From RPQJ01 sp041910015 (GTDB lineage Bacteria; Pseudomonadota; Gammaproteobacteria; Steroidobacterales; Steroidobacteraceae): DNA of 64,000 nucleotides. Position numbers and translations under genes: made by a program. Numbering within the stretch: the stretch's first letter is position 1; each line of letters opens with the position of its first letter. Positions 34,840 through 43,907 of this stretch are shown here, piece by piece. Location: assembly GCA_041910015.1 (NCBI GenBank), contig JAYRRR010000133.1, forward strand, positions 4,718 through 68,717. Direction: 5' to 3'. A model generated the notes under the pieces. It did not search any database, had not been told where the DNA came from, and was given only the letters and a program-made list of their open reading frames with translations.

Positions 34840-37425
34840 TCAGATCACCACTTCACGCGCGGGCTCGCGCAGGTTGTACGAGGAACTCATCGCGTGGCCA
34901 TAGGCCCCGGCGTTCGCGATCAGCAGGACGTCACCCTCGCGCGTCGGCGGCAGCAGCCGCTCGTGGCCCAGCACGTCGGCGGACTCGCAGATCGGCCCCA
35001 CCACGTTGTAGATCTCCGTGCCCGGCTCGCCATGGCGCGTCAGGTTCACGATGTCGTGATGCGCGCCGTAGAGCGCCGGGCGGATGAGCGAGTTCATGCC
35101 CGTGGCAACGCCGACGTATTGGACCGCACCCTTGCCCTTGAGTTGCGTCACCTCGGCCACCAGCACGCCGCCCTGCGCGACCAGGAAGCGGCCGGGCTCG
35201 ATCCACAGCTGGAGCTGCGGGAACCGCCTCACGAGGTCGTCGACGACGGCCTCCAGCGCCGCGAGGTCGACCGGCACCTGGCCCGGCTTTTCGGGCACGC
35301 CCAGTCCGCCGCCCAGGTCGATCGCCCGCACGTCCGGAAAACGCTGCGCCAGATCGCCGAGCAGGTTGCCCACCTCCTGCCAGTTGCGGACCTCGAACAC
35401 ACCGCTGCCGGTGTGTGCGTGCAGCCCGACGACACGCGCGCCGGCCGCCTTGACCAGACGCTGGAGCTCGTCGAGCTCGAACAGCGGCACGCCGAACTTC
35501 GAGTGCACGCCGGCCGTGCGGACGTGGTCGTGATGGCCGCGTCCGAAGCCGGTGTCGAGACGCACGAGCACGTCACGGTCGCGGAACAGGTCGCCCCATT
35601 CGCGCAGCGCATACAGGCTGTCGACCGTCAGGTGCACGCCGTGCGCCAGCGCCCATTCGTATTCCGAACGTGGCGCGAAGTTCGGCGTAAAGAGGATCTT
35701 GCCCGGGTCGACGCCGCGCACCGTGTCGAGCACGTGCTGGCATTCGCCCTGCGAGACGCACTCGAAGGACAGCCCGAGCCCCGCGAAGGTGCGCAGGATC
35801 TCCGGATGCGGGTTGGCCTTGACCGCGTAGAAGATGCGGTCGACACCATTGATGGCAAGCAGCTGCCGGGCGGCGAGTTCGAGCGAACCGCGGTCGTAGA
35901 CATAGGCGGCCCCGTGCTCGTGCGCGATCCGCTGCAGCTCTGTACGACGGCCCTGCCACCACGGCGGGCCGCCGGCTGGCAGCACCGGGCCGAGCCCGTG
36001 AATCTGCTCCCATGTCGGGCCGAGTACCTCGTCGGACGGTGCGTTCCACACGATCACGTCGTGCAACCGCCGCACCAGCCGGTCACCCTGCTCCTCGTCG
36101 ACGACGAAGGTGATGTTCAGGTCGTTCGCGGCCTGTGTGACCAGATAAATCTTCTGTTCCTCGAACAACTCGAGCGCGTCGCCGAGCCGATGCAGCGTCG
36201 CGCGGATGTTGCGGCCGACGAGGCTCACCGCCGCGCAGGGCCCGATCACCTCGACGCGGCAGAGAGCCGCGAGGTCGGTGATCAGCGCCTCGATCGCCCG
36301 GTTGTCGAGCGTATTGGCGGCCGGGTCGAGCGACACCGTCACGCTCGTCTCCGAGGTCGAGACCAGGTCGACCGAGAGACCGTGATCCTTGAACACGGCG
36401 AAGGCATCCGCGAGGAAGCCGACCTGATGCCACATGCCAAGCGTTTCCATCGAGAGGAGCGTGATGCCCTTCTTGATGCACACCGCCTTGACACGGGCGC
36501 CGCCGTTGCCGCCCGTCGCGGTGACGACCGTGCCCTTCAGCTCCGGCTGCTGCGTGGCGTGGACCGTGAGCGGAATCGAGTACTGCTTGACGGGCAGGAT
36601 GCAGCGCGGGTGCAGCACCTTGGCGCCGCTCGAGGCGATTTCCTGCGCTTCGTCGTAGTCGAGCGACTTCAGCAGCCGGGCATTCGGCACGGACCGCGGG
36701 TTGGCCGTGAACATGCCTGGAACGTCGGTCCAGATCTCGAGCCGACGCGCGGCGAGCTTTGCCGCGAAGTAGCTGCCGGAGGTGTCGGAGCCGCCACGTC
36801 CGAGCAGGACCGTGTCGCCCTTCGCATCGCTGGCGATGAACCCCTGCGTGATCAGCACCTTGTGGACGGCCGCGAGTCGCTGTTGCAGCGCGGTGTCGGG
36901 CTCGAACACGCAGGTGGCCGAAAGGTGATTGGCACGCGCCGACGCGCCGGCCCGCTCTTCGGCGTGCAGCAACGTGCGAGCGTCGAGCCACTGCACGTCG
37001 ATGCCCTCGTGCGCGAGGAAAGCCGCACCCATGCGCGTCGCCATCAGCTCGCCGTTCGACATCACGCGCGCACGCAGACGGTCACTCACCTCGCCGATCA
37101 GGTGGATGCCTTCTGCGCTGCGGCGCAGCTCGCTGAAATGGTGGTCCAGTTCGGTCGCGACGCCGGGAATGCCCAGATCGCGTGCCAGGTCCATGTGGCG
37201 GCGCTCGATCTGTTCCATGACCGGCTCCCATTCGCCGGTGAGCGCCTTGGCGAGCAGTTGCTCGAGACGGTCGGTGATGCCCGAGAGTGCGGAATGCACG
37301 ACGACCGGGTGCAGCCCTTCGGCCAGCCGCTCGCGTACGACAACGGCGACGTTTTTCCAGTTGCTGACGCTCGAAACGCTGGTGCCACCGAACTTCAGGA
37401 CGACCCAGGAGCTTTCGGTTGTCAT
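34840..37425 (-). CDS. lysAC: bifunctional aspartate kinase / diaminopimelate decarboxylase
   Basis: An 861-residue fusion of the first and last enzymes of lysine synthesis. Residues 1-465 form the aspartokinase: VLKFGGTSVSSVSNWKN, LLGRGGSDTSGSYFAAKLAA and two ACT domains (around LLSMETLGMWHQVGFLADAF and VSLVGRNIRATLHRLGDAL). Residues 485-861 form the PLP decarboxylase: YAVKANPHPEIL (PLP Lys), GLHAHTGSGV, DLGGGLGVPE, WIEPGRFLV and ICESADVL. I chose the ATG at 37425; the frame opens 29 codons earlier. Such fusions are known in Xanthomonas relatives. No lysine riboswitch was seen upstream. Confidence 0.96.
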   Translation of the reverse strand: MTTESSWVVLKFGGTSVSSVSNWKNVAVVVRERLAEGLHPVVVHSALSGITDRLEQLLAKALTGEWEPVMEQIERRHMDLARDLGIPGVATELDHHFSELRRSAEGIHLIGEVSDRLRARVMSNGELMATRMGAAFLAHEGIDVQWLDARTLLHAEERAGASARANHLSATCVFEPDTALQQRLAAVHKVLITQGFIASDAKGDTVLLGRGGSDTSGSYFAAKLAARRLEIWTDVPGMFTANPRSVPNARLLKSLDYDEAQEIASSGAKVLHPRCILPVKQYSIPLTVHATQQPELKGTVVTATGGNGGARVKAVCIKKGITLLSMETLGMWHQVGFLADAFAVFKDHGLSVDLVSTSETSVTVSLDPAANTLDNRAIEALITDLAALCRVEVIGPCAAVSLVGRNIRATLHRLGDALELFEEQKIYLVTQAANDLNITFVVDEEQGDRLVRRLHDVIVWNAPSDEVLGPTWEQIHGLGPVLPAGGPPWWQGRRTELQRIAHEHGAAYVYDRGSLELAARQLLAINGVDRIFYAVKANPHPEILRTFAGLGLSFECVSQGECQHVLDTVRGVDPGKILFTPNFAPRSEYEWALAHGVHLTVDSLYALREWGDLFRDRDVLVRLDTGFGRGHHDHVRTAGVHSKFGVPLFELDELQRLVKAAGARVVGLHAHTGSGVFEVRNWQEVGNLLGDLAQRFPDVRAIDLGGGLGVPEKPGQVPVDLAALEAVVDDLVRRFPQLQLWIEPGRFLVAQGGVLVAEVTQLKGKGAVQYVGVATGMNSLIRPALYGAHHDIVNLTRHGEPGTEIYNVVGPICESADVLGHERLLPPTREGDVLLIANAGAYGHAMSSSYNLREPAREVVI

Positions 37426-37556
37426 CTCGAGCGGTCCCCAACGGCGCCTTGTGGTGTGGATGGCGCCTTCGTGCTTGCCTGACGGGTCCGGGCGCGGGGC
37501 CGGGACGGTCACTGGCTCCCCGTGTCAGGAGCCGGGGGCCCGTGCAGCAGCCGAAG

Positions 37557-37760
37557 CTACTGGTCTTCGTAGTAGTCTTTCAGTTCCTTCTGCAAACGTT
37601 TCTCCGCAAGCACGTCCTCGAGCTTGCTCCACGCCGCCTTGCCCTTCTTGACGGCCTGCTTGCGACGGTCGACGCGCTCGATGAAGCGGTCGTAGTCGTC
37701 AGCCTCGGCCCCGGCAACGAAGTCTTCGTCCAAGTCGAAGTGTTCCTCGTCTCGTTCCAT
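37557..37760 (-). CDS. PA3496-family small acidic/basic protein
   Basis: A 67-residue, highly charged, helical protein with an acidic first half (ERDEEHFDLDEDFVAG) and a conserved tail (WSKLEDVLAEKRLQKELKDYY). The tail resembles proteins annotated as the PA3496-type putative envelope-integrity family, whose mechanism is unknown. It is on the same strand as lysAC, with a 131-bp gap that contains a GGCTCC/GGAGCC hairpin lacking a T-run. Confidence 0.65.
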   Translation of the reverse strand: MERDEEHFDLDEDFVAGAEADDYDRFIERVDRRKQAVKKGKAAWSKLEDVLAEKRLQKELKDYYEDQ

Positions 37761-37959
37761 CGCACGGCCCTGGAAAATTCCTGCAATTTCAAGGTGCTGC
37801 CCGCAATTTCGCAGGCACGAGGCTGCGCACTATACACGGATCGGACCGCATCACAACCGCGTCTTTTGCAGTGCAATGCCCGCGGCGCAACCCTGCCGGC
37901 ACGCACGCTCAGACCCGGCCTCGCTTCGGTGGTTCCGTCGCCCGGTCAGGGGCTTACGC

Positions 37960-38796
37960 TCAAGCCGTCGCGACGACGACCGGCGCTCCCCGGTCGAGGC
38001 CGAGCCCCTGGGCGGCGCTCTGCTCCGCCCGGGCGATCTCCAGGACCCCGAACGAGTTGACCAGGGCAAGGTAGTCCCCGGGCCGGACGTCCGCGTAGGT
38101 GCGGCGCAGCGGAATCTCGTGTCCGGCGGCCCGGACCACGGGGTGAGGGCTCTGGGGAATCAGCGCCGCGTCGATGTTGGTCAGCAGGTTGCCGAAATGG
38201 TCGACCGTGACCACGGCACCGCTGACCTGTCCTGACGACACGACCGGCTCGTCGATCCACCCCGGGACGAGTTCGTCGACGATCGGGCCCAGCGCAGACG
38301 GCGGCAGACGACCGGAGGCAAGTTCGGCGGCGACCGGCGCGAAGATGTCGCGACCATGGAACGTCGCGCTCGGCCGACGGATGTCGAGCGCGGCGAAACA
38401 GGCTTCGTCGAGCCGCCTGAGCACCGGCGGCTCGCGCAACCGCTCCAGCACACCCGCGAGCAATCCGTTGTCCGGCGCCAGGAAGACCTGCGCGTGCGCC
38501 TCGAGCACGGCGATGCTGCGAGCGCCGCCGACGCCCGGATCGACGACGGCGACGTGCACAGTGCCCGGCGGAAAGTAGTCGAACGACCGCCCGAGCCAGA
38601 AGCCGGCCTCGGCCGGCCAGTGCACGAGCACCTCGTGCGTCAGGTCCACGAGCCGGGCGGCCGGAAAGCGACGCAACACCTGCCCCTTCATGACGCCGAC
38701 GAACGGGTCCTTGTGGCCGAAGTCCGTCGTCAGCGTGATGACGCCGCAGGCCGCGAAGGCCGCCTTGCCGTCGGCGGGTCGGGTCGTGCCGGTCAT
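37960..38796 (-). CDS. SAM hydroxide adenosyltransferase (DUF62) family protein
   Basis: A 278-residue member of the family that cleaves S-adenosylmethionine to adenosine and methionine using hydroxide; a few relatives are halogenases. Signatures are ITLTTDFGHKDPFVGVMKG, VHVAVVDPGVGG, FLAPDNGLL, FHGRDIFAPVAA and VVTVDHFGNLLTNI. Nothing in the sequence suggests a halogenase. I chose the ATG at 38796 with GAGGC 8 bases upstream. The in vivo role of these enzymes is unsettled. Confidence 0.9.
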   Translation of the reverse strand: MTGTTRPADGKAAFAACGVITLTTDFGHKDPFVGVMKGQVLRRFPAARLVDLTHEVLVHWPAEAGFWLGRSFDYFPPGTVHVAVVDPGVGGARSIAVLEAHAQVFLAPDNGLLAGVLERLREPPVLRRLDEACFAALDIRRPSATFHGRDIFAPVAAELASGRLPPSALGPIVDELVPGWIDEPVVSSGQVSGAVVTVDHFGNLLTNIDAALIPQSPHPVVRAAGHEIPLRRTYADVRPGDYLALVNSFGVLEIARAEQSAAQGLGLDRGAPVVVATA

Positions 38797-38823
38797 CGTT
38801 GCCTCGTACCGTCGTGGGAAATC

Positions 38824-38843
38824 GGGGACATTCACCTGCTTCC
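38824..38843. repeat. half copy of the palindromic intergenic repeat
   Basis: GGGGACATTCACCTGCTTCC matches one half of the larger palindrome at 45007-45073 (shared words GGGGAC, CACCTG and GCTTCC). It lies in the 70-bp divergent region between the SAM hydrolase and histidine phosphatase genes and may overlap their promoters. Confidence 0.6.
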
Positions 38844-38866
38844 GGTCACGCTAGACTGCCACGGTT

Positions 38867-39541
38867 ATGCCCCATCTTTACGTCGTACGCCACGGTCAGC
38901 CGGACTTCACCGGCAACTACGATTCGATCACTCCGCTCGGCGAGCAGCAGTCACGCTGGCTGGGCACCCATTTCGCGACACGCGGCCTGCGTTTCGCGCG
39001 CATCGCTTCCGGCACCTTGCGTCGCCAGGCCGAGACCTGCGACCTGCTGCTCGCCGAGTTGCCCGGGGCACCGGTGCCGCGGCGCGATGCGCGCTTCAAC
39101 GAATACGACCACGCCTCGTTGCTCGGTCAGTTCGCAAGCGACCGCAAGCAGGACGCCCGCGCCCACGGCGATCGCCGCGCCTATTTCATCGCCCTCCGTC
39201 AGGCGCTGCAGGCATGGAGCCGGTACCAAGGGACGATCACGGGCGGGGAAACCTGGCCCGAGTTCGGCGCGCGTATCGCGGGCGGCTTCGCCGACCTCTG
39301 CGAGGGTCTCGGGCGCGACGACAACGTCCTGCTCGTCAGTTCCGGCGGTGTGATCGGACGTTACACGGCGGACGTGCTCGGCGCGGGGCCCGAAGCCGCA
39401 ATCCAGCTCAACCTGCAGACGCGCAACACGGGTGTGACGGAGTTTGCGTGGACGTCGAGCGGCGCGACGCGGCTCGTCGCCTTCAACGCGATCCCGCACC
39501 TCGAGGATCCGTCGCGGGCCGGCGCGCTGACGTACTCCTGA
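38867..39541 (+). CDS. histidine phosphatase family protein (phosphoglycerate-mutase-like)
   Basis: A 224-residue protein with the catalytic RHG motif at the N-terminus (LYVVRHGQPDFTG), the supporting Arg in IASGTLRRQAETCDLL, Glu in RFNEYDH and the second His replaced in the usual place: the strand reads VLLVSSGGVIGRYTADVL, with SSGG where SHGG is typical. The missing second His could reduce phosphatase activity. The substrate is unknown. Confidence 0.87.
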   Translation: MPHLYVVRHGQPDFTGNYDSITPLGEQQSRWLGTHFATRGLRFARIASGTLRRQAETCDLLLAELPGAPVPRRDARFNEYDHASLLGQFASDRKQDARAHGDRRAYFIALRQALQAWSRYQGTITGGETWPEFGARIAGGFADLCEGLGRDDNVLLVSSGGVIGRYTADVLGAGPEAAIQLNLQTRNTGVTEFAWTSSGATRLVAFNAIPHLEDPSRAGALTYS

Positions 39542-39708
39542 CCCGGGCACGACGGCGTACCGCGCCACATCCCGAGCCGCCCGACAGTCGGCAACAGCCG
39601 CAACGGCACGCTTCGGAGGACGCCTCGCATCGTCCGCCCGACATCGCACAGGCGGCCCGAGGCTGTCGATGTTGATGGCACCTGGTCCGTCAGCCGGTGT
39701 GCCTCGGG

Positions 39709-40680
39709 TCACACCTGCCTGACGAGCGACGCCAGGCTGCGCGTATCGATCGTCCGCGCGGCCTGCTCGATCTGCGCCTGGTAGCCCGGCGCCATGCCGC
39801 GTGCCTCGCCGAGCAATGCAGTGAACGTCTGCTTGAGCGCCGCGGCGTCGAGCGTCCGTCCGCCCGCGAAATAGCGCTGCGCGACACGCCCAATCGCATA
39901 GGTCGTCGCGAACGTCAGCCCGGAACTCGCCGCCTGCCGGCCGAGCGAGCGACCGAGCCCGCCGGCGACGCCACCGAGCAACCCGCCGAGCAGCTTGCGA
40001 CCGAACTGCTCGAGGTACTGCGAGGTCAGGCCGACACCCAGCGTCGCGATGAAGTCTTTCGCGTGGCTGCGGTCCATCGGGTAGCCGTAGGCCTGGCCGA
40101 TGCGGTACACGAGGCGCATCTGCAGCGGGATGATCGCCATGGAGGCGATCGTCTCGGGCAGCAGTTCGAGCGCCGCGTTGGTGATCGACGCGTTCAGGAT
40201 CGTCCGGTCGAGCGTGGCCTCGTCGATGTTTGCCTGGCCGAGCACCGCACCGCTCAGGGGCGGTGCTGACGTGGCCGGAAGGTCGCGCGGCAGGTCTGCG
40301 ACCGCCGCTTCGGCCATCGCGCTCGCGGCGCTGGCGCTCACCGCGGCCCCCGCCTCCGGCAGGCCGAGCGTCGCCGCGAGCTGCCGCAGGAACCCGGCTT
40401 CGGCGGGGCCCTGCGCGCCGTCCGAATTCGCGACGGCGATCGCCATTTCGTAGGCGTACTGGCGCAGTTCCGCAGACGCCAGCGGCGCCACGACTGCCTC
40501 GAGCTTCGGCTTCGCGAGCAGCACGTCGCGATAGAGGCCCGGCATGTCGGCGGCGCCCTCCGCCCCCAGCGTGTCGGCAAGGCGGCGAATGGCCTCGCGC
40601 TCGCGTTCATCCTTGGCGCCATCGGCGAAGGCCGTCATCAAGGCGACCGTCATGATCGATCGGATCTGCTGCGTGTCCAT
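39709..40680 (-). CDS. TerB-like / DUF697-like protein
   Basis: A 323-residue protein in two parts. Residues 1-125 are helical and resemble TerB (MTVALMTAFADGAKDEREREAIRRLADTL is spread over 6-34). After an Ala-rich linker, residues 165-270 resemble the UPF0283/DUF697 membrane-associated domain, with SIAMI-like helices and a Gly-rich stretch (LLGGLLGGVAGGLGRSLG). Function unknown; TerB proteins are tied to membrane stress and tellurite resistance. I chose the ATG at 40680, since the longer frame runs into the tRNA. Confidence 0.7.
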   Translation of the reverse strand: MDTQQIRSIMTVALMTAFADGAKDEREREAIRRLADTLGAEGAADMPGLYRDVLLAKPKLEAVVAPLASAELRQYAYEMAIAVANSDGAQGPAEAGFLRQLAATLGLPEAGAAVSASAASAMAEAAVADLPRDLPATSAPPLSGAVLGQANIDEATLDRTILNASITNAALELLPETIASMAIIPLQMRLVYRIGQAYGYPMDRSHAKDFIATLGVGLTSQYLEQFGRKLLGGLLGGVAGGLGRSLGRQAASSGLTFATTYAIGRVAQRYFAGGRTLDAAALKQTFTALLGEARGMAPGYQAQIEQAARTIDTRSLASLVRQV

Positions 40681-40710
40681 GGGTCGTGCGCGCAGGGGCG
40701 GGGAAATTGG

Positions 40711-40784
40711 TCGGAGCGGCGAGATTCGAACTCGCGACCCCTTGCACCCCATGCAAGTGCGCTACCAGACTGCGCCACGCTCCG
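40711..40784 (-). tRNA. tRNA-Pro (anticodon GGG)
   Basis: All arms fold: acceptor CGGAGCG/CGCTCCG, D arm GCGC/GCGC, anticodon stem CTTGC/GCAAG with loop ATGGGGT, T arm with GTTCGAATC. Length is 74 with discriminator A; CCA is not encoded. It reads CCC and CCU codons. Confidence 0.97.
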
Positions 40785-40851
40785 ACCGGGCGCGGATTAT
40801 AGCCCAGGGAACCCCGGATTGAATCGCGATCGGAGTTTTCCGACGCCGCGC

Positions 40852-41208
40852 TCAGCGGCGCAGGATCTTGATGAGGTCTTCGAGCTCGACGCGCAACTGG
40901 CGCGCGAGCTGGTGGGTCTGCGTCACGTCGACGCGCGCTTCCTCGCCGTCGAGGCGGTTGCGCGCCCCGCCGATGGTGAAACCCTGGTCGTAGAGCAGCG
41001 CGCGGATCTGGCGGATGACCAGCACGTCCTGGCGCTGGTAGTAGCGACGGTTGCCGCGGCGCTTGACCGGCTTGAGTTGCGGGAACTCCTGCTCCCAGTA
41101 ACGCAGCACGTGCGGCTTGACGCCGCAGAGGTCGCTCACTTCCCCGATCGTGAAGTAGCGTTTGCCCGGGATCGCCGGCAGTTCGTCGTTATTGCTGGGT
41201 TCCAGCAT
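40852..41208 (-). CDS. MerR-family transcriptional regulator
   Basis: A 118-residue MerR-type regulator. The winged helix is at residues 17-85 (YFTIGEVSDLCGVKPHVLRYWEQEF, RRGNRRYYQRQDVLVIRQIRALL), followed by a short coiled-coil. There is no ligand-binding domain. Its start overlaps the 3' end of ihfA by 20 bp. Genes of this kind sit downstream of ihfA in many gammaproteobacteria; targets are unknown. Confidence 0.93.
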   Translation of the reverse strand: MLEPSNNDELPAIPGKRYFTIGEVSDLCGVKPHVLRYWEQEFPQLKPVKRRGNRRYYQRQDVLVIRQIRALLYDQGFTIGGARNRLDGEEARVDVTQTHQLARQLRVELEDLIKILRR

Positions 41209-41488
41209 ACGCTTCCACGCGTGCCTTCAGTTTCTGTCCCGGCCGGAACGTTACGACGCGACGCGCGCTGATCGGGATTTCCTCGCCCGTCTTCGGATTG
41301 CGCCCCGGGCGCTGGTTCTTGCTGCGCAGGTCGAAATTGCCAAAGCCCGAGAGCTTCACCTGCTCGCCATTCGCGAGTGACATGCGCAGCTCTTCGAAAA
41401 AGAGATCGACGAGTTCCCGCGCCTCACGCTTGTTGAGGCCGAGGTGATCGAACAGGGCTTCAGCGATTTCCGCCTTGGTCAATGCCAT
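41189..41488 (-). CDS. ihfA: integration host factor subunit alpha
   Basis: A 99-residue HU/IHF-fold DNA-bending protein that pairs with IHF-beta. MALTKAEIAEALFDHLGLNKREARELVDLFF and the beta-arm GRNPKTGEEIPI with the intercalating Pro are clear; VKLSGFGNFDL is typical of the family. It starts 6 bp after the pheT stop, the classical pheST-ihfA arrangement. Confidence 0.97.
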   Translation of the reverse strand: MALTKAEIAEALFDHLGLNKREARELVDLFFEELRMSLANGEQVKLSGFGNFDLRSKNQRPGRNPKTGEEIPISARRVVTFRPGQKLKARVEAYAGTQQ

Positions 41489-41494
41489 CTTGTC

Positions 41495-43882
41495 TTATCG
41501 GTCTCTTATCGTGGCGGAGTATTCACGTTCCAGGTCCCCAACGACCCGCGCCACGATGGCATCCGATTCATCGTCGGTAAGGGTGCGGGAAACGTCCTGC
41601 AAATTCAAGCCTATCGCCACGCTCTTGCGACCGGTTTCGATACCCGTGCCGCGATAGATGTCGAACACCGTTGCTTCGCGCATCGCCGTGCCGGCGGCCG
41701 CGGCGATGCAGTCCAGCAGTCCTCGCACGGGCACTGTCTCGTCGACGACGACCGCGAGATCGCGCCGGACCATGGGAAAACGCGACACCTCGCGGTAATG
41801 CGGCACGCTCGCGACGAGCGCACTGTCAAGTTCCAGTTCGAAAACCACACCCGAATATGTCAAGTCGATCTGACGTTCCACTTCCGGATGCAGGCGCCCG
41901 ATCCAGCCGACGTGACGGTCGCCACGCAGAATGCGAGCGGTCTGGCCGGGATGCAACGCAGGGTGCGTGGCGGCTGCAAACGAGAATTCCTGCGCCGCGC
42001 CGGTCGTGCGCAGCAGCGCCTCGACGTCCGCCTTCACGTCGTGGAAGTCGACCGGCGTCCTGGCGACACCCCATTGTTCCGGCAACGAGGCGCCGGCCGC
42101 GATCCCGGCGACGACCGGCACTTCTTCGAGCGTGCCCTGTCCGCCCGTGACGACGAACTTGCGGCCGATCTCGAACAGACGCACGCGCGATTGCTGGCGC
42201 CGCTGGTTGAAAACCAGCGCCGCGGCCAGACCCGGCCACAGCGACGCACGCATCGTCGCCAGTTCCGCCGAGATCGGATTCGCCAGCGTCAGCGACTCGA
42301 CGCCAGGCGTGAAGATCTGCTGCAGCCGCGGTTCGATGAAGCTGTAGGTGATCGCGTCGAAATAGCCGCGCTGCACGAGGACGTCGGCGGCGACGTCGCC
42401 GCGGACGCGCGTTTCCGTGCAGGGTGCGAGCGGCTGGCGTGACGGCTGCACGACCTCGGCCACGTTGTCGAAGCCGTGGACGCGGGCGATTTCCTCGATC
42501 AGGTCTTCCTCGATGCCCAGGTCGAAGCGCCATGTCGGCGGCATCACCCGCCAGTTCGCCCCGTCACGCGTGACGCTCATGCCGAGACCCTGCAGGATCG
42601 ACGCCATCTCGGCGTCGTCAATCGGCGCACCGATCACCTGCCGGGCACGCGCCGGGCGCAACGGTACGACCGGCGGCACGGGCCGTTCGTCCGCGAGTTC
42701 CGTCACCTCGGTCGGCCCGGGCACGCCGCCCGCACACGCGACGAGCAGTTCCGTGGCCCGCTCGATCGCACGTTCCTGCAGCGTCGGGTCGACGCCGCGC
42801 TCGAAACGCTGCGAAGCATCCGTGACCAGACCGTAGCGGCGGCCGCGACCGGCAACCACGTCGGGCTGGAAGAACGCGACTTCGAGCAGTACGTCGCACG
42901 TGTGGTCGCCGATGCCCGAATGCTCGCCACCCATGACACCGGCCAGGCCGAGTGGCTTCTCGCGGTCGGCAATGACCAGCACAGAGTCGTCCAGCGCGAC
43001 TTCGCGACCGTCCAGCAGCTTCAGCGTCTCCGCGGCCCGCGCACGACGCACGACGATGCCGCCGCGGAGCTCGCGCAGGTCGTAGGCGTGCATGGGCTGG
43101 CCGAGTTCGAGCATGACGTAGTTCGTGACGTCGACCGCCGCCGAGATCGGGCGCAGACCGGCGCGTCGCAGACGCTCCTGCAGCCACGCGGGCGACGGCG
43201 CCTTCGGATCGAGACCGCGGATGACGCGCGAAGCGAAACGCACGCAGCCCGCCTGCGGCGTCAGCTCCACCGGGAAGGTCTCGGCCGAGCCGGCCGCCAC
43301 CGGTGCGAGCTGGGGGCCGGTGAGCCGCCTGCCCGTGAGGGCCGCGACTTCGCGCGCGATGCCGAGCACGCTCATGCAGTCGCCGCGGTTGGGAGTCAGG
43401 TTGACTTCGAGAACGGTATCGTCGAGACGGAGCGCGGCGACGATCGGGGCTCCGGTCTGCAACTCGCGCGGCAGATCGAGCAAGCCGCCCGAGTCCTCGG
43501 CAAGGCCGAGTTCCTTCGCCGAGCAGAGCATGCCGAACGACTCCACGCCGCGCAGCTTCGCCTTGCGGATCTCGAGCCCGCCCGGCAGCTTCGCGCCGAT
43601 GGTCGCCAGCGGTGCCTTCATGCCCGCACGCGCGTTCGCAGCGCCGCAGACGACCTGCACAGACTCACCGCCCGTGTCGACGGTGCAGACGCTCAGGCTG
43701 TCGGCGTTCGGGTGCCTCGTCCGCTCGACGATCTCGCCGACGATCACGCCCGGCAACGGTGGTGCCGCCGCCTCGATTCCCTCGATCTCGAGACCGGCCA
43801 TGGTCAGTCGCGCCGCGAGATCGCGGGCCGCCGGCAGCTCGCCTTCGAGCCATTCCCCCAACCACTGCAGACTGATGCGCAT
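41495..43882 (-). CDS. pheT: phenylalanyl-tRNA synthetase beta subunit
   Basis: A 795-residue subunit of the (alpha-beta)2 enzyme. Domain order is normal: N-terminal tRNA-binding EMAP-like domain (residues 40-150, HPNADSLSVC), B3/B4 editing domain (200-400), B5 (TPTW-like MPPTWRFDLGIEEDLIEEIARVHGFDN), catalytic-like domain and C-terminal anticodon-binding ferredoxin domain (SRFPMVRRDLAVVVDE). It starts 25 bp after pheS. Confidence 0.97.
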   Translation of the reverse strand: MRISLQWLGEWLEGELPAARDLAARLTMAGLEIEGIEAAAPPLPGVIVGEIVERTRHPNADSLSVCTVDTGGESVQVVCGAANARAGMKAPLATIGAKLPGGLEIRKAKLRGVESFGMLCSAKELGLAEDSGGLLDLPRELQTGAPIVAALRLDDTVLEVNLTPNRGDCMSVLGIAREVAALTGRRLTGPQLAPVAAGSAETFPVELTPQAGCVRFASRVIRGLDPKAPSPAWLQERLRRAGLRPISAAVDVTNYVMLELGQPMHAYDLRELRGGIVVRRARAAETLKLLDGREVALDDSVLVIADREKPLGLAGVMGGEHSGIGDHTCDVLLEVAFFQPDVVAGRGRRYGLVTDASQRFERGVDPTLQERAIERATELLVACAGGVPGPTEVTELADERPVPPVVPLRPARARQVIGAPIDDAEMASILQGLGMSVTRDGANWRVMPPTWRFDLGIEEDLIEEIARVHGFDNVAEVVQPSRQPLAPCTETRVRGDVAADVLVQRGYFDAITYSFIEPRLQQIFTPGVESLTLANPISAELATMRASLWPGLAAALVFNQRRQQSRVRLFEIGRKFVVTGGQGTLEEVPVVAGIAAGASLPEQWGVARTPVDFHDVKADVEALLRTTGAAQEFSFAAATHPALHPGQTARILRGDRHVGWIGRLHPEVERQIDLTYSGVVFELELDSALVASVPHYREVSRFPMVRRDLAVVVDETVPVRGLLDCIAAAAGTAMREATVFDIYRGTGIETGRKSVAIGLNLQDVSRTLTDDESDAIVARVVGDLEREYSATIRDR

Positions 43883-43907
43883 CGTTCTCGCCTTCCCGTG
43901 CCGTGGC

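Noticed and set aside
33661..37482. 1273-codon open frame antisense to asd and the lysC-lysA fusion
   Set aside because: Same reason: mirror frame of two certain genes with biased composition and no family motif.
37426..37556. Lysine riboswitch before the lysC-lysA fusion
   Set aside because: The region is only 131 bp, with a single short hairpin and none of the conserved L-box core sequences.
40711..40784. tRNA-Pro as an attachment site for an integrated element
   Set aside because: No integrase gene, direct repeat of the tRNA 3' end or compositional break was seen on either side.
41889..42533. Arg-rich frames inside pheT and other synthetase genes
   Set aside because: They are alternate frames of a certain gene with strongly biased Arg/Ala content and no motif.
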